A stretch of DNA of 64,000 nt from Firm-13 sp964617375 (GTDB taxonomy: Bacteria > Bacillota > Clostridia > Saccharofermentanales > Saccharofermentanaceae), in the NCBI GenBank assembly GCA_964617375.1, contig CAZTXQ010000004.1:34860-98859 (forward strand). Reading direction: 5' to 3'. Below, piece by piece: positions 27,351-37,222 of this stretch. Within the stretch, counting starts at the first letter, position 1. Every line of letters begins with the position of its first letter. A model generated the notes under the pieces. That model searched no databases and was not told where the DNA came from. It worked only from the letters and a program-made list of their open reading frames with translations. The position numbers and the translations under genes are program-made.

Positions 27351-28505
27351 TTACTTTTCGGATTTGTTTACTATATTCGTCATCGCGGGTCTTTTCGACC
27401 GGGACAGAAAGAAGAAGGCCAGCAGGACAGAAAAAAGACCGCTGCTGATTTTCGCGATCAGAAAAGGCCCGACTGCCGACGGGGCGACGCTTGCGACATA
27501 GGCAAACTGTCCGCCCAGAACAAAGGCTGAGCTTACGGCAAGAGAGGAACAGAGAAGCTTGCCCTTCCCGTCCATTTCCTTAAGCTTTCCCCAGACCAGA
27601 ATATTCGATGCCAGATTCCCGATCACAGCAGACAGAGTGTTTGCGGACATCATGTCTTCGGACATCCTGTCTTCGGACATCCTGTCCGAGGGAAGGCGCG
27701 TCTGTTTCTTACTTCTGCGCCGTATCAACTTGATAAGCCGGCTTAAGATCTCGGTCATAGGATACGCTCCTCCCAGGATCAGCGCAATTTTTCCGACAAT
27801 AAAGACGGTGTCTTGAAACGGCACCATATCCGGTATGATCTTGATGCCCAGGAGCACATAAAGCGCCTGCAGGATAAGTCCGGCTATGCTGAGCGCCATA
27901 ATGAATTTGCCGAAAATGAAAAATGCCCTGAGCGTCTGCTCCGGAAACCGAAGCAGGCCAAGGGATACGATTAGTACCATAACGAAAAGGGGAAGCATGT
28001 TCAAAAGGAGAGAAATCGCTCCGATCCCCATGAAGAGTCCCGCTATGAACGCGCCGGGTACAATAGCGACCGTGCCGATCAGAATCCCTTTGGCAAGATC
28101 CTTATGATCTTCCCTGGAGACCATGGAGAGGGCGACCGGAATGCTGAAGCTAACGGCCGCACCGAGTTGAGAAGCAATGATGATGCCCGAAAAAAGGCCG
28201 ATTCCGGCCGTTTTCGCGATCCCCGACGAAATCGGGAAGCCGCCCATGTCGACCGGGAAAATCATTGCGGGGAGGATCGACGGGTCAATCGGCAGTATCG
28301 TTGAAAGGCTTACTGCGGCGGGGCTGATCAACGAGAGAATGGTTGGGGACAGCGAATAGATACCGACCATTCCGAGAGCCAGAGGGCCCATCGTCTTAAT
28401 GCCTTCTTCAAATTTTCCGCCAAGCTTCAGCGGACTTCCGATAAGGTAGTCAACCCCGCCGGCCAATAGAAAAACGCACATTACAATCAGAATCGCCTTG
28501 TCCAT
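27351..28505 (-). CDS. eutH: EutH family ethanolamine transporter
   Basis: 384-residue polytopic membrane protein of the EutH family, thought to carry ethanolamine. It has the family opening (LAGGVDYLIGSPLKLGGKFEEGI, of which KFEEG and MGPLALGMVGIYSL are characteristic) and VDMGGFPIS in the middle. About ten hydrophobic helices are visible. No other eut gene is in the window, so it may act alone in ethanolamine scavenging. Within the last cytoplasmic loop, three copies of a five-residue unit (SEDRM-type) come from a 15-bp DNA repeat. Confidence 0.85.
   Translation of the reverse strand: MDKAILIVMCVFLLAGGVDYLIGSPLKLGGKFEEGIKTMGPLALGMVGIYSLSPTILSLISPAAVSLSTILPIDPSILPAMIFPVDMGGFPISSGIAKTAGIGLFSGIIIASQLGAAVSFSIPVALSMVSREDHKDLAKGILIGTVAIVPGAFIAGLFMGIGAISLLLNMLPLFVMVLIVSLGLLRFPEQTLRAFFIFGKFIMALSIAGLILQALYVLLGIKIIPDMVPFQDTVFIVGKIALILGGAYPMTEILSRLIKLIRRRSKKQTRLPSDRMSEDRMSEDMMSANTLSAVIGNLASNILVWGKLKEMDGKGKLLCSSLAVSSAFVLGGQFAYVASVAPSAVGPFLIAKISSGLFSVLLAFFFLSRSKRPAMTNIVNKSEK
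27645..27689. repeat. 15-bp tandem repeat inside eutH
   Basis: Three head-to-tail copies of GGACATCCTGTCTTC with small differences. It is in frame and encodes a repeated Asp/Ser/Glu/Met-rich loop, so copy number can change without a frameshift. Confidence 0.75.
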
Positions 28506-28523
28506 TCCACATGCCTCTAACCT

Positions 28524-30056
28524 TTAGAACGTTCTGTAAGACTTAAGAATTTGCTTGTCATCGGCCCGGCCCATGCCGTCGCGGTCATTTCGGGCGGAAC
28601 GGCTGTTGCCCGGCTGGGTCTTCACGCGGGAATCACGGTTTCCCGAAGCCGAAGGACGGTTCCGGGAATCTGCGGGACGAGATGCCGGAGCGCGGTTCTG
28701 CGTAACCGGCGTATGTCTTTCGGATACGCTCGGACGCGGTGCCGGTGTACGCTTTTGAGCGGCCGGCGTACGGTTCTGAGCGGCCGGAGTACGGCTTTCA
28801 GAAACGGCCGGGCGCGCTGCCGGTGTACGGCTTTGAGACGCCGGCGTACGGTTTTCCCTTACAGGAGAACTATCCCGTCTTCCTCTAACCGTTTTCTTGC
28901 TGGACTCATCAATACTTTCGTCAAGCGGATACGGATGTCCTTCGACGACGGGAACCATTTTCCCGATCAACTTCTGAATATCTCTGAGGAGAAGCTTCTC
29001 CTCTTTGTCGCAGAACGAAATGGCGGTTCCGCCGAGTCCAGCACGTCCCGTACGGCCGATTCTGTGTACATATGTCTCGGGTACCTCGGGCAAGTCGAAC
29101 AGAATTACGTGCGACAGTTCGTCGATGTCGATACCGCGGGCCGCAATGTCCGTCGCGACCAGTATCTTTGTTTTACGCGTCTTGAAATTACTCAGGGCCG
29201 TCTGTCTCGCATTCTGGGACTTGTTGCCATGGATCGCAAGCGCGTCGATCTCTTCGGCGGCCAGCCCTTTGACGATTTTGTCCGCACCGTGCTTGGTTCG
29301 CGAAAAGACCAGTGCCGACTCGATATCCTTCGTTCTCAAGAGATGAACGAGAAGGCGCAGTTTGTTGCCCTTGTTGACGAAATAGACGGACTGACGGATC
29401 GTATCCACGGTCGAAGAAACGGGTGTAATCTCGATTCGGACAGGCTTATGGAGGATCGAGTCGGCAAGACCTGCGATCTCCGGCGGCATCGTAGCCGAGA
29501 AGAACATCGTCTGTCTCTCCGTGGGAAGAGCCGCAATGATTCTTTTCACATCGCGGAGCATACCCATATCGAGCATGCGGTCGGCCTCGTCGAGAACAAA
29601 ATACTGAACATGCGAAAGAGATATGAACTTCTGCCCCATAAGGTCGAGAAGACGTCCGGGTGTTGCGACAAGAATATCAATGCCGGAAGCCAGAGCCTTG
29701 GTCTGCGGATGCTGTGAGACACCGCCGAATATAACGGCGGTTTTGAGGGAAAGATATTTTCCGTATGTGTCAAAGCTTTCGCCGATCTGTATCGCAAGCT
29801 CGCGCGTCGGCGCGAGAATCAGGGCTTTAATGTCTTTTCGGGATGAGGAACTTCTTTGGGAAAAGGACATCTGCTGCAGAATCGGGACCGCAAAAGCGGC
29901 CGTTTTCCCTGTGCCCGTCTGCGCGGTGCCGAGAAGATCATGTCCTTCAAATAATGGCGGAATGGCTTCGGTCTGAATGGGTGAAGGTTCGGTATAGCCC
30001 TCCTCGAGCAATGCTTTAAGAATCGGTTTCGAAATTTGTAAGTCGTTAAAATGCAA
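28524..30056 (-). CDS. DEAD-box RNA helicase with Arg-Thr-Pro-Ala-repeat tail
   Basis: About 510 residues. Core motifs: Q motif with PIQTEAIP, AQTGTGKT (I), PTRELAIQ (Ia), DEAD in FVLDEADRMLDMG (II), FSATMP (III), and HRIGRTGRAG (VI). A TTG start at 30056 is chosen because AAGGAG lies 6 bases upstream, whereas the longer frame to 30146 runs through a terminator hairpin. After residue about 390 the tail is basic and low in complexity, with repeated RTPA units separated by Ser/Gln/Arg/Pro, typical of RNA-binding tails of RhlE/CshA-type helicases. Expected role: ribosome assembly or cold-related RNA remodelling. Confidence 0.92.
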   Translation of the reverse strand: MHFNDLQISKPILKALLEEGYTEPSPIQTEAIPPLFEGHDLLGTAQTGTGKTAAFAVPILQQMSFSQRSSSSRKDIKALILAPTRELAIQIGESFDTYGKYLSLKTAVIFGGVSQHPQTKALASGIDILVATPGRLLDLMGQKFISLSHVQYFVLDEADRMLDMGMLRDVKRIIAALPTERQTMFFSATMPPEIAGLADSILHKPVRIEITPVSSTVDTIRQSVYFVNKGNKLRLLVHLLRTKDIESALVFSRTKHGADKIVKGLAAEEIDALAIHGNKSQNARQTALSNFKTRKTKILVATDIAARGIDIDELSHVILFDLPEVPETYVHRIGRTGRAGLGGTAISFCDKEEKLLLRDIQKLIGKMVPVVEGHPYPLDESIDESSKKTVRGRRDSSPVRENRTPASQSRTPAARPAVSESRTPAAQNRTPAAQKRTPAPRPSVSERHTPVTQNRAPASRPADSRNRPSASGNRDSRVKTQPGNSRSARNDRDGMGRADDKQILKSYRTF

Positions 30057-30101
30057 AGGCTTCTCCTTTATGAAGATACGTATTATATCTTCTTCTTTCT
30101 C

Positions 30102-30130
30102 AAAAAAAGGGGCGCGTACATAGCGTCCCT
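30102..30130 (-). terminator. Intrinsic terminator after the universal stress gene
   Basis: On the minus strand GGGACGC pairs with GCGCCCC (one mismatch) and is followed by seven T. It lies downstream of the universal stress protein and upstream of the helicase start, so it separates the two transcripts or acts as an attenuator. Confidence 0.7.
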
Positions 30131-30206
30131 CATTAAAGTGTACCATACTTATTACCGGTTGCGTTAGTGTTTCTTTCGCCGCACCATGGCGGAATACTTC
30201 TGTAAC

Positions 30207-31088
30207 CTACTCTCTCCTGGCCGGAATAAGGAGCACCGATGCCTTGGCCTGGCGGGCGATATTGTGGCTTACGCTTCCGAGGAAGACGTCGCGGATAAAG
30301 CCGCGCCCCTGACTTCCCATTACGACAAGCTGTATGCCGCGGTCCTCGATCGCATCGAGAATATACCTCGTGGGGCTCCCGTAGAAGAGAACCGTGTCGA
30401 CTTCGGTATCGCCATTAATGTCCTGAAGCGTCTTCTTCATGGCATCGAGACGCGCTTCGTCCTTGGCATTAAATTCGGACAGCTGCGCGAGAAGATACGG
30501 ATCGATGCGGCTCTGATCCTGAACATGCATCAGCGTAATCTGGCGGACTCCGGCCGCTGTCATTTCCTTCAAAACCTCAAATGCGTCATAAGACGCCGCC
30601 GAGAAATCCGTCGGAAACAGAACATGAAGATTGTAGCTGCTTCTTACCGGTGCATAGTAGACGGCTCCGTCCTTCTTCGTGCCTTCCAGCCTTACCAGAA
30701 GGAACGGCTTCGTGCAAAAATGTATAATCTCATAGGCGATTCCGCCCATGAGCGGTTCGCTCAGGAGAGTTCTGGTCTCGCCGCCCGCAAGGATCAGCGA
30801 ATAGTCTTCTTCTTCGGCGATTCTTTTAACCTCGGTCTTGGCAAGTCCCGGAACAACGCGCACTTCGACTTCATAACCCTTTGCTTCCAGAACTCTCTTC
30901 TGCTCCTGCAGATTCTTATCGAGGGCGGAGGTCGCATAGGTAATGGCAATCGCGTCGGATTCCCGCTGGTCCAGACACTGTACAAGCAAAATCTTCTTCG
31001 TTCCGAACGCTTTCAGATTCTCGATATCTTTAAGAACTGCAAATGCTGCCGATGAAAGATCCGTGGCGATAATGACCTTCTCAAACAT
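30207..31088 (-). CDS. Tandem universal stress protein (UspA family)
   Basis: 293 residues with two Usp domains. The first starts FEKVIIATDLSSAA; the second starts LHVLFPTDFSAAS and ends with an ATP-binding pattern G-x2-G-x9-G-S in MGSQGRGFIRD and FLGSVS. The start at 31088 is chosen since GAAGGGA lies upstream; an ATG at 31142 is less likely. Cytoplasmic, predicted nucleotide binder induced by stress; specific role unknown. Confidence 0.9.
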   Translation of the reverse strand: MFEKVIIATDLSSAAFAVLKDIENLKAFGTKKILLVQCLDQRESDAIAITYATSALDKNLQEQKRVLEAKGYEVEVRVVPGLAKTEVKRIAEEEDYSLILAGGETRTLLSEPLMGGIAYEIIHFCTKPFLLVRLEGTKKDGAVYYAPVRSSYNLHVLFPTDFSAASYDAFEVLKEMTAAGVRQITLMHVQDQSRIDPYLLAQLSEFNAKDEARLDAMKKTLQDINGDTEVDTVLFYGSPTRYILDAIEDRGIQLVVMGSQGRGFIRDVFLGSVSHNIARQAKASVLLIPARRE

Positions 31089-31249
31089 ATAAGTCCCTTC
31101 TTTCCTTCCGCTTCCGCAAGGTCCGATCGTATGAGATATCAAATTTACACGATATTTCTAACTTGATTATACTCTCTTTATCACCTGACGGATCACGGCG
31201 GGGCCTTCTTCAATATGAACAAGAAGTAAAGATGTCAGAAGGAACGATC

Positions 31250-33409
31250 TTATTCGAACTTCTTGTATAGCACCCGCATCGCATTCAGTATGGCGAGTAT
31301 CGCAACACCGACATCCGCAACGACTGCCGCCCACATGTTTGCCATTCCGAAAGCCGCCAGAACAAGGATGACACTCTTAACCCCCAGGGCAAAAACGATG
31401 TTCTCCGTCACGATTTTCCGCGTATAAGCCGATATCCGAAGCGCCGTAGCAACCTTGGACGGTTCATCGGTCATGATGACCACATCCGCGGCTTCGATCG
31501 CCGCATCCGACCCGACGCCGCCCATCGCGATTCCGACGTCCGCTCTTCGCAAGACTGGCGCGTCATTCATTCCGTCGCCGACAAAAACCGTTTTCCGTCC
31601 GGGCGAACTCAGGGCGATCAGGCTCTCGAATGCCTCCACCTTCTGATGCGGCAGGAGACCGCTTTTCACCTCGTCGAGACCGAGCTCCCGCCCGATTCTG
31701 TCGCCGGTTTCGCGATTGTCACCGGTCAGCATGACAAGCTTCCCGATACCGAGGCGCCTTAAATCCGCGATCGCCCGTGCCGAGTCTTCTCTGACCGTAT
31801 CAGAGATCACGATATGACCGTAATATACACGGTCAACAGCGACATGAACGACGGTTCCGGTTCTTTCCGGTACGTCAAAAGGTATATCGAATTTCCTCAT
31901 AAGCCCTTCGTTGCCGGCGAGAATTTCTTTCCCCTCGAAAACGGCCCGGGTTCCTTCGCCTGTGAATTCTTCGCTTTCCGTGACAGCTATCGCATCAACC
32001 GGGTTCCCGTACGCTTTCAGAACAGCTTCGGCAATCGGATGATTGGAATAGGCCTCCGCGTGAGCCGCATAGCGTAAAAGCTGCTCGCGATCCCCTGTCT
32101 TGCTCATGACCTCCGAGATCTCAAAGACGCCTTTTGTCAGGGTTCCCGTCTTGTCGAAAACGATCGTTCCGGCCGAATGCAGTGCTTCCAGATAATTGCC
32201 GCCTTTAAAGAGTATTCCCTGTTTCGAAGCCCTGCCGATTCCGCCGAAGAAGCCCAGAGGAATCGATATGACAAGCGCGCAGGGGCAGGAGATCATAAGG
32301 AATACGAGCGCTCTTCCGATCCACTCGCTCCAGACGGCTCCCGTGATCAGAAGCGGCGGCAGAATAGCAAGGGCCAGCGCCAGAAATACAACGGCCGGCG
32401 AATAGATACGCGCAAATTTCGTAATGAAGTTCTCGGTCGCGGCCTTTTTGCTCGCGGCATTCTGCACGAGGTCCAGTATTTTGTAAACCGTGGAATCGGT
32501 GTATTCCTTGGTAACCTGTACGACAAACATACCATTACGGTTGATCGACCCGGAATAGACTTCGCTTCCGGGTTCGACGCTTCGCGGTAAGGATTCACCT
32601 GTAATCGCGGACGTATCCAGCATTGAATTGCCTTCCCGGACGACACCGTCCAGCGGAATCCTCTCGCCCGGTTTGATCACGATGAAATCGCCGGGATGCA
32701 CGTCTTCCGGAACCACCTTGCTGATCTCGCCGTCTATTTGTAAGTTCGCATATTCCGGCTTGATGTTCATCAGAGACTTGATGGACTTTCTCGAACGATC
32801 GACAGCCATATCCTGGAAGAATTCGCCGATCTTATAGAAAATCATAACGGCAACGCCCTCGCTGTACTCGCCGATCACGATTGCACCGATCGTCGCGACG
32901 CTCATGAGGAAATTCTCGTCGAAGATCTGACCCTTCCCTATTTTCCGTACGGCCTTCACGAGGATATCGGCTCCGAAGATCAGGTAGCTTGTAAGGTAAA
33001 GAGCGATCCCTATTGCGTCGGTACGTTTAAGAATAAGCGCCAATGCGAAAAGAATCGCACCTACGGGATACGCGATCCTCTTAACCCGGCGGATCATAGC
33101 GCCCTCTTCCCCGGAACTCTCCGCCGGCTGCATCATGGACTGGCGGTCAGCTGTCGAAGAAACGGGTTCAACAATACGGATATCAGGTTCGATACTATGA
33201 ACGATATCTTTGATCTTCTCTATAATCAGGTTGTCCTTATTGTCCTTCTCCAGGGCGAACTTCAGCGTTTTCGAGACGAAATCAACCGAAGCGGATACGA
33301 CTCCGTCCAGTTCGCCGACTTTCCGTTCAATCTTTGCGGCACAGTTCGCGCAGCCGAGATTCTCAAGGCTCCAGAGAATGGTTATGTCTTTCTTCATATA
33401 TTTCCCCAT
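31250..33409 (-). CDS. Heavy-metal P1B-type ATPase, Zn/Cd type (CadA/ZntA-like)
   Basis: 719 residues. N-terminal heavy-metal domain with GCANC (CxxC) near residue 20, then transmembrane helices with the SCPCAL ion site followed by VISIPLGFFGG, which points to the Zn/Cd/Pb subgroup and away from copper. Catalytic marks: TGES actuator loop, DKTGTLT phosphorylation site, HP in SNHPIAEA, and GDGMNDAP. It starts 4 bases after the ArsR gene. M5 at 33397 is an alternative start. Exports zinc, cadmium or lead under ArsR/SmtB control. Confidence 0.93.
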   Translation of the reverse strand: MGKYMKKDITILWSLENLGCANCAAKIERKVGELDGVVSASVDFVSKTLKFALEKDNKDNLIIEKIKDIVHSIEPDIRIVEPVSSTADRQSMMQPAESSGEEGAMIRRVKRIAYPVGAILFALALILKRTDAIGIALYLTSYLIFGADILVKAVRKIGKGQIFDENFLMSVATIGAIVIGEYSEGVAVMIFYKIGEFFQDMAVDRSRKSIKSLMNIKPEYANLQIDGEISKVVPEDVHPGDFIVIKPGERIPLDGVVREGNSMLDTSAITGESLPRSVEPGSEVYSGSINRNGMFVVQVTKEYTDSTVYKILDLVQNAASKKAATENFITKFARIYSPAVVFLALALAILPPLLITGAVWSEWIGRALVFLMISCPCALVISIPLGFFGGIGRASKQGILFKGGNYLEALHSAGTIVFDKTGTLTKGVFEISEVMSKTGDREQLLRYAAHAEAYSNHPIAEAVLKAYGNPVDAIAVTESEEFTGEGTRAVFEGKEILAGNEGLMRKFDIPFDVPERTGTVVHVAVDRVYYGHIVISDTVREDSARAIADLRRLGIGKLVMLTGDNRETGDRIGRELGLDEVKSGLLPHQKVEAFESLIALSSPGRKTVFVGDGMNDAPVLRRADVGIAMGGVGSDAAIEAADVVIMTDEPSKVATALRISAYTRKIVTENIVFALGVKSVILVLAAFGMANMWAAVVADVGVAILAILNAMRVLYKKFE

Positions 33410-33413
33410 ATCC

Positions 33414-33785
33414 TCACTTTTCTGAGATGTGGCTTAAGCCCTGATCGAAAATCTGCATGACGTGCTCATCAGCCAGCGAATAAAAAACGGTCTTTCCGTC
33501 TTTTCTGGTCTTCACGAGCTTGGACTGCCGAAGTATACGGAGCTGATGGGAGATCGCCGACTGGGTCATCTTAAGGAGTTCCGCGATATCGCAAACGCAC
33601 ATCTCCGTCTCGAAAAGGGCCGACATTATGCGTATTCTGGTCGAATCGCCGAATATCTTGAAGAGCTCCGCCAGATCAAAAAGCATGTTCTCATCCGGTT
33701 GTCCGGACTTAAGGTGTTCCATAATCTCTTCGGGTATAACACGCGTTTCGGTTGATTCAATGTCATCAGGTTCGTCGTATATCAT
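33414..33785 (-). CDS. ArsR/SmtB-family metal-responsive repressor
   Basis: 123 residues from the ATG at 33785, which has GGAGG 8 bases upstream; longer in-frame starts would run through the promoter and operators. Winged-helix core: LFKIFGDSTRIRIMSALFETEMCVCDIAELL, the recognition helix QSAISHQLRILR, and DGKTVFYSLADEHV. CVC near residue 62 and the C-terminal His residues are possible alpha3N and alpha5 metal ligands, as in CadC and CzrA. It represses the P-type ATPase behind it until Zn/Cd binds. Confidence 0.93.
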   Translation of the reverse strand: MIYDEPDDIESTETRVIPEEIMEHLKSGQPDENMLFDLAELFKIFGDSTRIRIMSALFETEMCVCDIAELLKMTQSAISHQLRILRQSKLVKTRKDGKTVFYSLADEHVMQIFDQGLSHISEK

Positions 33786-33808
33786 CCTTCGTTCCTCCAT
33801 GTTATACA

Positions 33809-33893
33809 CATATGAGCACTTGTTCATATTTATGTCTTGATTGTACACCGGGTGATTCTCGATGTCAACATCATATGAACACATGTTCATATG
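33809..33893 (-). promoter_or_regulatory. Promoter with two SmtB-type operators for arsR-ATPase
   Basis: Minus-strand promoter TTGACA (33863-33868), 17 bases, TACAAT (33840-33845). An inverted repeat with 9-base arms CATATGAAC and GTTCATATG lies just upstream of the -35 (33872-33893); a second, less perfect copy (CATATGAGCA and TGTTCATATT) overlaps the transcript start (33809-33830). The TGAACA-TGTTCA core matches known SmtB/CzrA boxes. Confidence 0.85.
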
Positions 33894-34068
33894 TAATTTA
33901 TCCGGCCGGGTAACGCTCTCACTGAACATCATATGAAAGAATATAGTAAGTATGATTATTTTGACATTTCAGCGCCGTCACTGTCTCAATAACCTCTCGA
34001 AACGAGAGGCCCGTTTTCACATTGTGTTCACATTTGTTTTAATTAATGTCCGAATTATGTCTTTATTG

Positions 34069-34097
34069 TTGACAATTCAACAAAAATGCTGTATAAA
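34069..34097 (+). promoter_or_regulatory. Promoter of the exosortase G operon
   Basis: TTGACA (perfect), 17-base spacer, TATAAA (5/6). It is about 95 bases upstream of the first gene and faces it. Confidence 0.8.
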
Positions 34098-34192
34098 TAG
34101 GGTAAATAACAACCGTACAGGTTGCAAAAGAGAAAAAACGGGTCCAGCCTGCTGAATTACTGAAAATAACAGTATTCTTTCAAAGGAGCGTT

Positions 34193-37100
34193 ATGAGTTT
34201 CGAAAGCTATAAATATACATTTCGATTAAACGCTTCTCACAGCCGTCTTAACTCGGACGACACACATTCGCATACATTTGAGATTACGCTTTATATCAGA
34301 CAATCGGAGTCTTTCTCCGAATATCGCGAGACCGAGAAACGAATAGGCGATTATTTGAATCGTTACACCGGTGTGCTCTTAAACAATACTCCTCCGTTTG
34401 ACCGCACCAACCCGACTCTCGAGAACATGGGAGAGGAATTCTTCACGGGAATTTCCGATGTATTGTCCGGTGTCGGATATCAGCTGATCCGGCTTACCAT
34501 CAGCGAGAACCCGCAGAGAATCTACAGTGTCAACTTAGATGACTTAAGTCCCGATAAGCTTGAACGCCTTAAGCTCTCCAAAAGCAAAATCGAAGAAGCC
34601 GCGGAGGTCCCTCACAAGACACCCGATCACGCCGGAAAGATGCCGGAAGCGTCGATCAGACCCGAAACGCCGATTCTCGATACAGCCCCTGCAGCCGTGA
34701 TTTCTTATGTCCCCCCAAAAGAGATCCGTCCGGCGTCCGGACTTTCTTTTCTTCTATCGTTTTGGCTGGTGCTCATCGCCGGCTTTGCTGTCATGACCGC
34801 CGTAGAGCATTCCGGATTCTATCCGCTCGGTCTGGATATACACGGTCACCTTTTCAAATCGAATCTGGTCTATAACGAGATTCTTAAAGGCAACTGGTAT
34901 CCGTTATATACAGAGTTCTGGTACAACGGTCTCCAGCCGTTCCGCTACTGGCCACCTATGACGTATTACGTAATGGCGTTCCTGCAGTTTATCTCTGGCG
35001 GCGATGTTATGAATGCCTATCTGGGCTTCATCTGGCTGTCCTGTTCGGCAGGCGGCATCGGCTGGCTTCTGTTCGGGAAAAAATTGGGACGCCCCGTTCT
35101 GGGTGCATTTTTCGGACTGATATGGTTCTTCTTCCCCGATAACCTGAGAGTATTCTTCGGGGAAGGCAACATGCCGAGAATGCTGATCACCATGCTGCTG
35201 CCGTACCTCTTCTATTTCTTATGGAGTTACGTGGCCTATCGCCGGAAGAGATGGGTAATTCCGCTGATCCTGCTGATGCTTGTCATTATTTTCACGCATC
35301 TGATGATCTCGGCAATGGTCGGTGTCGCCTCCGCTCTCTTCCTGCTGATTTACGCGATTGCGAACAAGAGGTTCAAGGAATCGGTTCTTGCGATCCTTGC
35401 CATGCTCTTCTCCTTTGCGGTGGCCGGAATCTGGGTTTATCCGTCACTGGTGGGCGGCCTTACCTCGATGGCGTCCGACGGCACCTCTGCCCTTATGGCG
35501 TCACTAAGCGCAAGAATATATGTGTCCCTGAATCCTTTCATCCGTCTTGAAGGCGGTGTAACGGAACTTTATTTCGGCCTGGCCATCGCACTGATCGCAC
35601 TGATCGGGGTGTTCCTGTCGAATCGGAAAAGTCTTCCCGGATTCATGACACTCTTAATCGTAATACTTGGTACAACGACCGCTCTTACGCCCCTCATTCA
35701 GCATCTTCCCTTAAGCCAGCTTTTCTGGGTTCGCCGCTTCACCCCGATCGCCTATGCATTCTTCGTGATCGCCGTTCTCGAATGGCGCAGCCTGAAAAAG
35801 CCAATCGCCGTTGCCTTGTGCTCTGTCATACTTCTCGACGCGATTCCGTCCTGTGACCTTGCAGCTTACGATTTCAGGATGAATGTTCCCGCCACCGTAA
35901 ACAGCATCTCATCTACAATGGATGATCTTCTCATCACAGAGGCCAAAGATATTACAAAGCAGCGCGTGTCGCTTATGGATTTAAGCACGTTGGGACCGAT
36001 GCCATCCTACGCCTTCGCCGACGTCGGTACGAGAACGCAGTACGTATTCGGCTGGGCCTGGCAGGGTGCCGCAACGGCTAACAATATCGCGTATCTGAAC
36101 GAATCCCTTGAGAAGCAGAATTATCTTTATCTGTTTGACAGGAATCTCGAGCTTGGCGCCGATACGGTGCTCATTCAGAAATTGCAGATGAAAGGTACCG
36201 GTGCCCGCGAGAAATTATTGAAGGCAGCGGAGAAAGTCGGCTACAGTCTGATCGACGAAACCGACGAGATGCTTCTGTTCTCCTATCCGGTCAACGGAAA
36301 CTTCGGTGTCACGACCAAATACAGCGGGCTTGCCATAGGATCGACGGCAGCTCTCGTTCCCGGCATTCTTCCTTCCTTTCACCCGGGTGACAAAGTAATC
36401 ATCGACGATTACACAGCGGCGGAACTGGAACAATATGACATGATCTATCTTTCCGGATTCTTCTACCGGAACAAAGCAGACGCCGAAAAAATCGTACGCG
36501 AAATAGCCGCCGCCGGCGTAAAAGTTTACATCGATATGAGCCGCATTCCGGCCGATCCGACCACACAGCGAATGACCTTTCTGGATGTGTCTGCGCAGCC
36601 GATCACGTTTTATGACAGTTTTCCCGAGCTGATTACGGAATCGGTTACGACAAATGCCGCTCCCTTTGCAGAAGGATACGAGAAATGGAACACCGTATAT
36701 CTGACGGGACTCAGCGACGCGAACGGCTATGCATGGTTTCAGGATACCAAACTGGATTTTGTCCGAACAGACGAGACAAACAACATCACGTTCCTCGGAT
36801 TCAACCTTCTGTTTCACGCATATACGGCCGGGGACACGGCCGTGAAGGCTGTTTTTGACTCATTAATGGAGCTGGATGAAGATAAACTGCCCGAACGTAC
36901 CGTCGTACCGCTTGAAATTCGTTACGAAACGAATAAGATAATAATTGAGTCCTTATTTGATAATGTCAACACTACGATTGCATATCAGGATACCTTCAAG
37001 AGCGATCAGCCGATTCGCTCCGTGAACCACTTCCTGATCGTCGATAAAGGTACGACCGTGATCACAATGGAATATCCATACCTGAGGCAGGGAACAATCG

Positions 37101-37219
37101 TATCGGCTATCGGAATTGTTTTGGAAGCGGGGGTCCTTTATCTGATTTTTCGCAAATCCAAAACCGAAAGAACCGGGACAGCATCGAGCAAAGCAGCAGT
37201 AAGCGGAAAGGGAGCATGA
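34193..37219 (+). CDS. PTPS-domain membrane protein of the exosortase G system
   Basis: 1008 residues. Residues 1-125 are a 6-pyruvoyl-tetrahydropterin-synthase-like domain: it keeps a zinc-ligand pattern (ASH early, then THSH) and the PTLEN block, but no Cys is seen just before the HxH where QueD has its catalytic Cys. A Pro-rich linker leads to about a dozen transmembrane helices (about 180-590), a large outer domain (about 600-970) and a final helix (about 977-995). The membrane part matches the PTPS-related membrane family, topologically like YfhO or oligosaccharyl-type glycosyltransferases. AAAGGAG precedes the ATG. First gene of the locus. Confidence 0.85.
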   Translation: MSFESYKYTFRLNASHSRLNSDDTHSHTFEITLYIRQSESFSEYRETEKRIGDYLNRYTGVLLNNTPPFDRTNPTLENMGEEFFTGISDVLSGVGYQLIRLTISENPQRIYSVNLDDLSPDKLERLKLSKSKIEEAAEVPHKTPDHAGKMPEASIRPETPILDTAPAAVISYVPPKEIRPASGLSFLLSFWLVLIAGFAVMTAVEHSGFYPLGLDIHGHLFKSNLVYNEILKGNWYPLYTEFWYNGLQPFRYWPPMTYYVMAFLQFISGGDVMNAYLGFIWLSCSAGGIGWLLFGKKLGRPVLGAFFGLIWFFFPDNLRVFFGEGNMPRMLITMLLPYLFYFLWSYVAYRRKRWVIPLILLMLVIIFTHLMISAMVGVASALFLLIYAIANKRFKESVLAILAMLFSFAVAGIWVYPSLVGGLTSMASDGTSALMASLSARIYVSLNPFIRLEGGVTELYFGLAIALIALIGVFLSNRKSLPGFMTLLIVILGTTTALTPLIQHLPLSQLFWVRRFTPIAYAFFVIAVLEWRSLKKPIAVALCSVILLDAIPSCDLAAYDFRMNVPATVNSISSTMDDLLITEAKDITKQRVSLMDLSTLGPMPSYAFADVGTRTQYVFGWAWQGAATANNIAYLNESLEKQNYLYLFDRNLELGADTVLIQKLQMKGTGAREKLLKAAEKVGYSLIDETDEMLLFSYPVNGNFGVTTKYSGLAIGSTAALVPGILPSFHPGDKVIIDDYTAAELEQYDMIYLSGFFYRNKADAEKIVREIAAAGVKVYIDMSRIPADPTTQRMTFLDVSAQPITFYDSFPELITESVTTNAAPFAEGYEKWNTVYLTGLSDANGYAWFQDTKLDFVRTDETNNITFLGFNLLFHAYTAGDTAVKAVFDSLMELDEDKLPERTVVPLEIRYETNKIIIESLFDNVNTTIAYQDTFKSDQPIRSVNHFLIVDKGTTVITMEYPYLRQGTIVSAIGIVLEAGVLYLIFRKSKTERTGTASSKAAVSGKGA

Positions 37220-37222
37220 AAC

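Noticed and set aside
30057..30146. N-terminal extension of the DEAD-box helicase
   Set aside because: It would be translated from DNA that forms a terminator hairpin with seven T; a TTG with AAGGAG fits better.
31250..33409. Copper ATPase
   Set aside because: The residues after the CPC motif and the ArsR/SmtB partner indicate the Zn/Cd/Pb group; copper export is covered by copA at 58-60 kb.
33786..33932. Longer ArsR protein
   Set aside because: The extra residues come from the promoter and both operators; GGAGG precedes the start at 33785.
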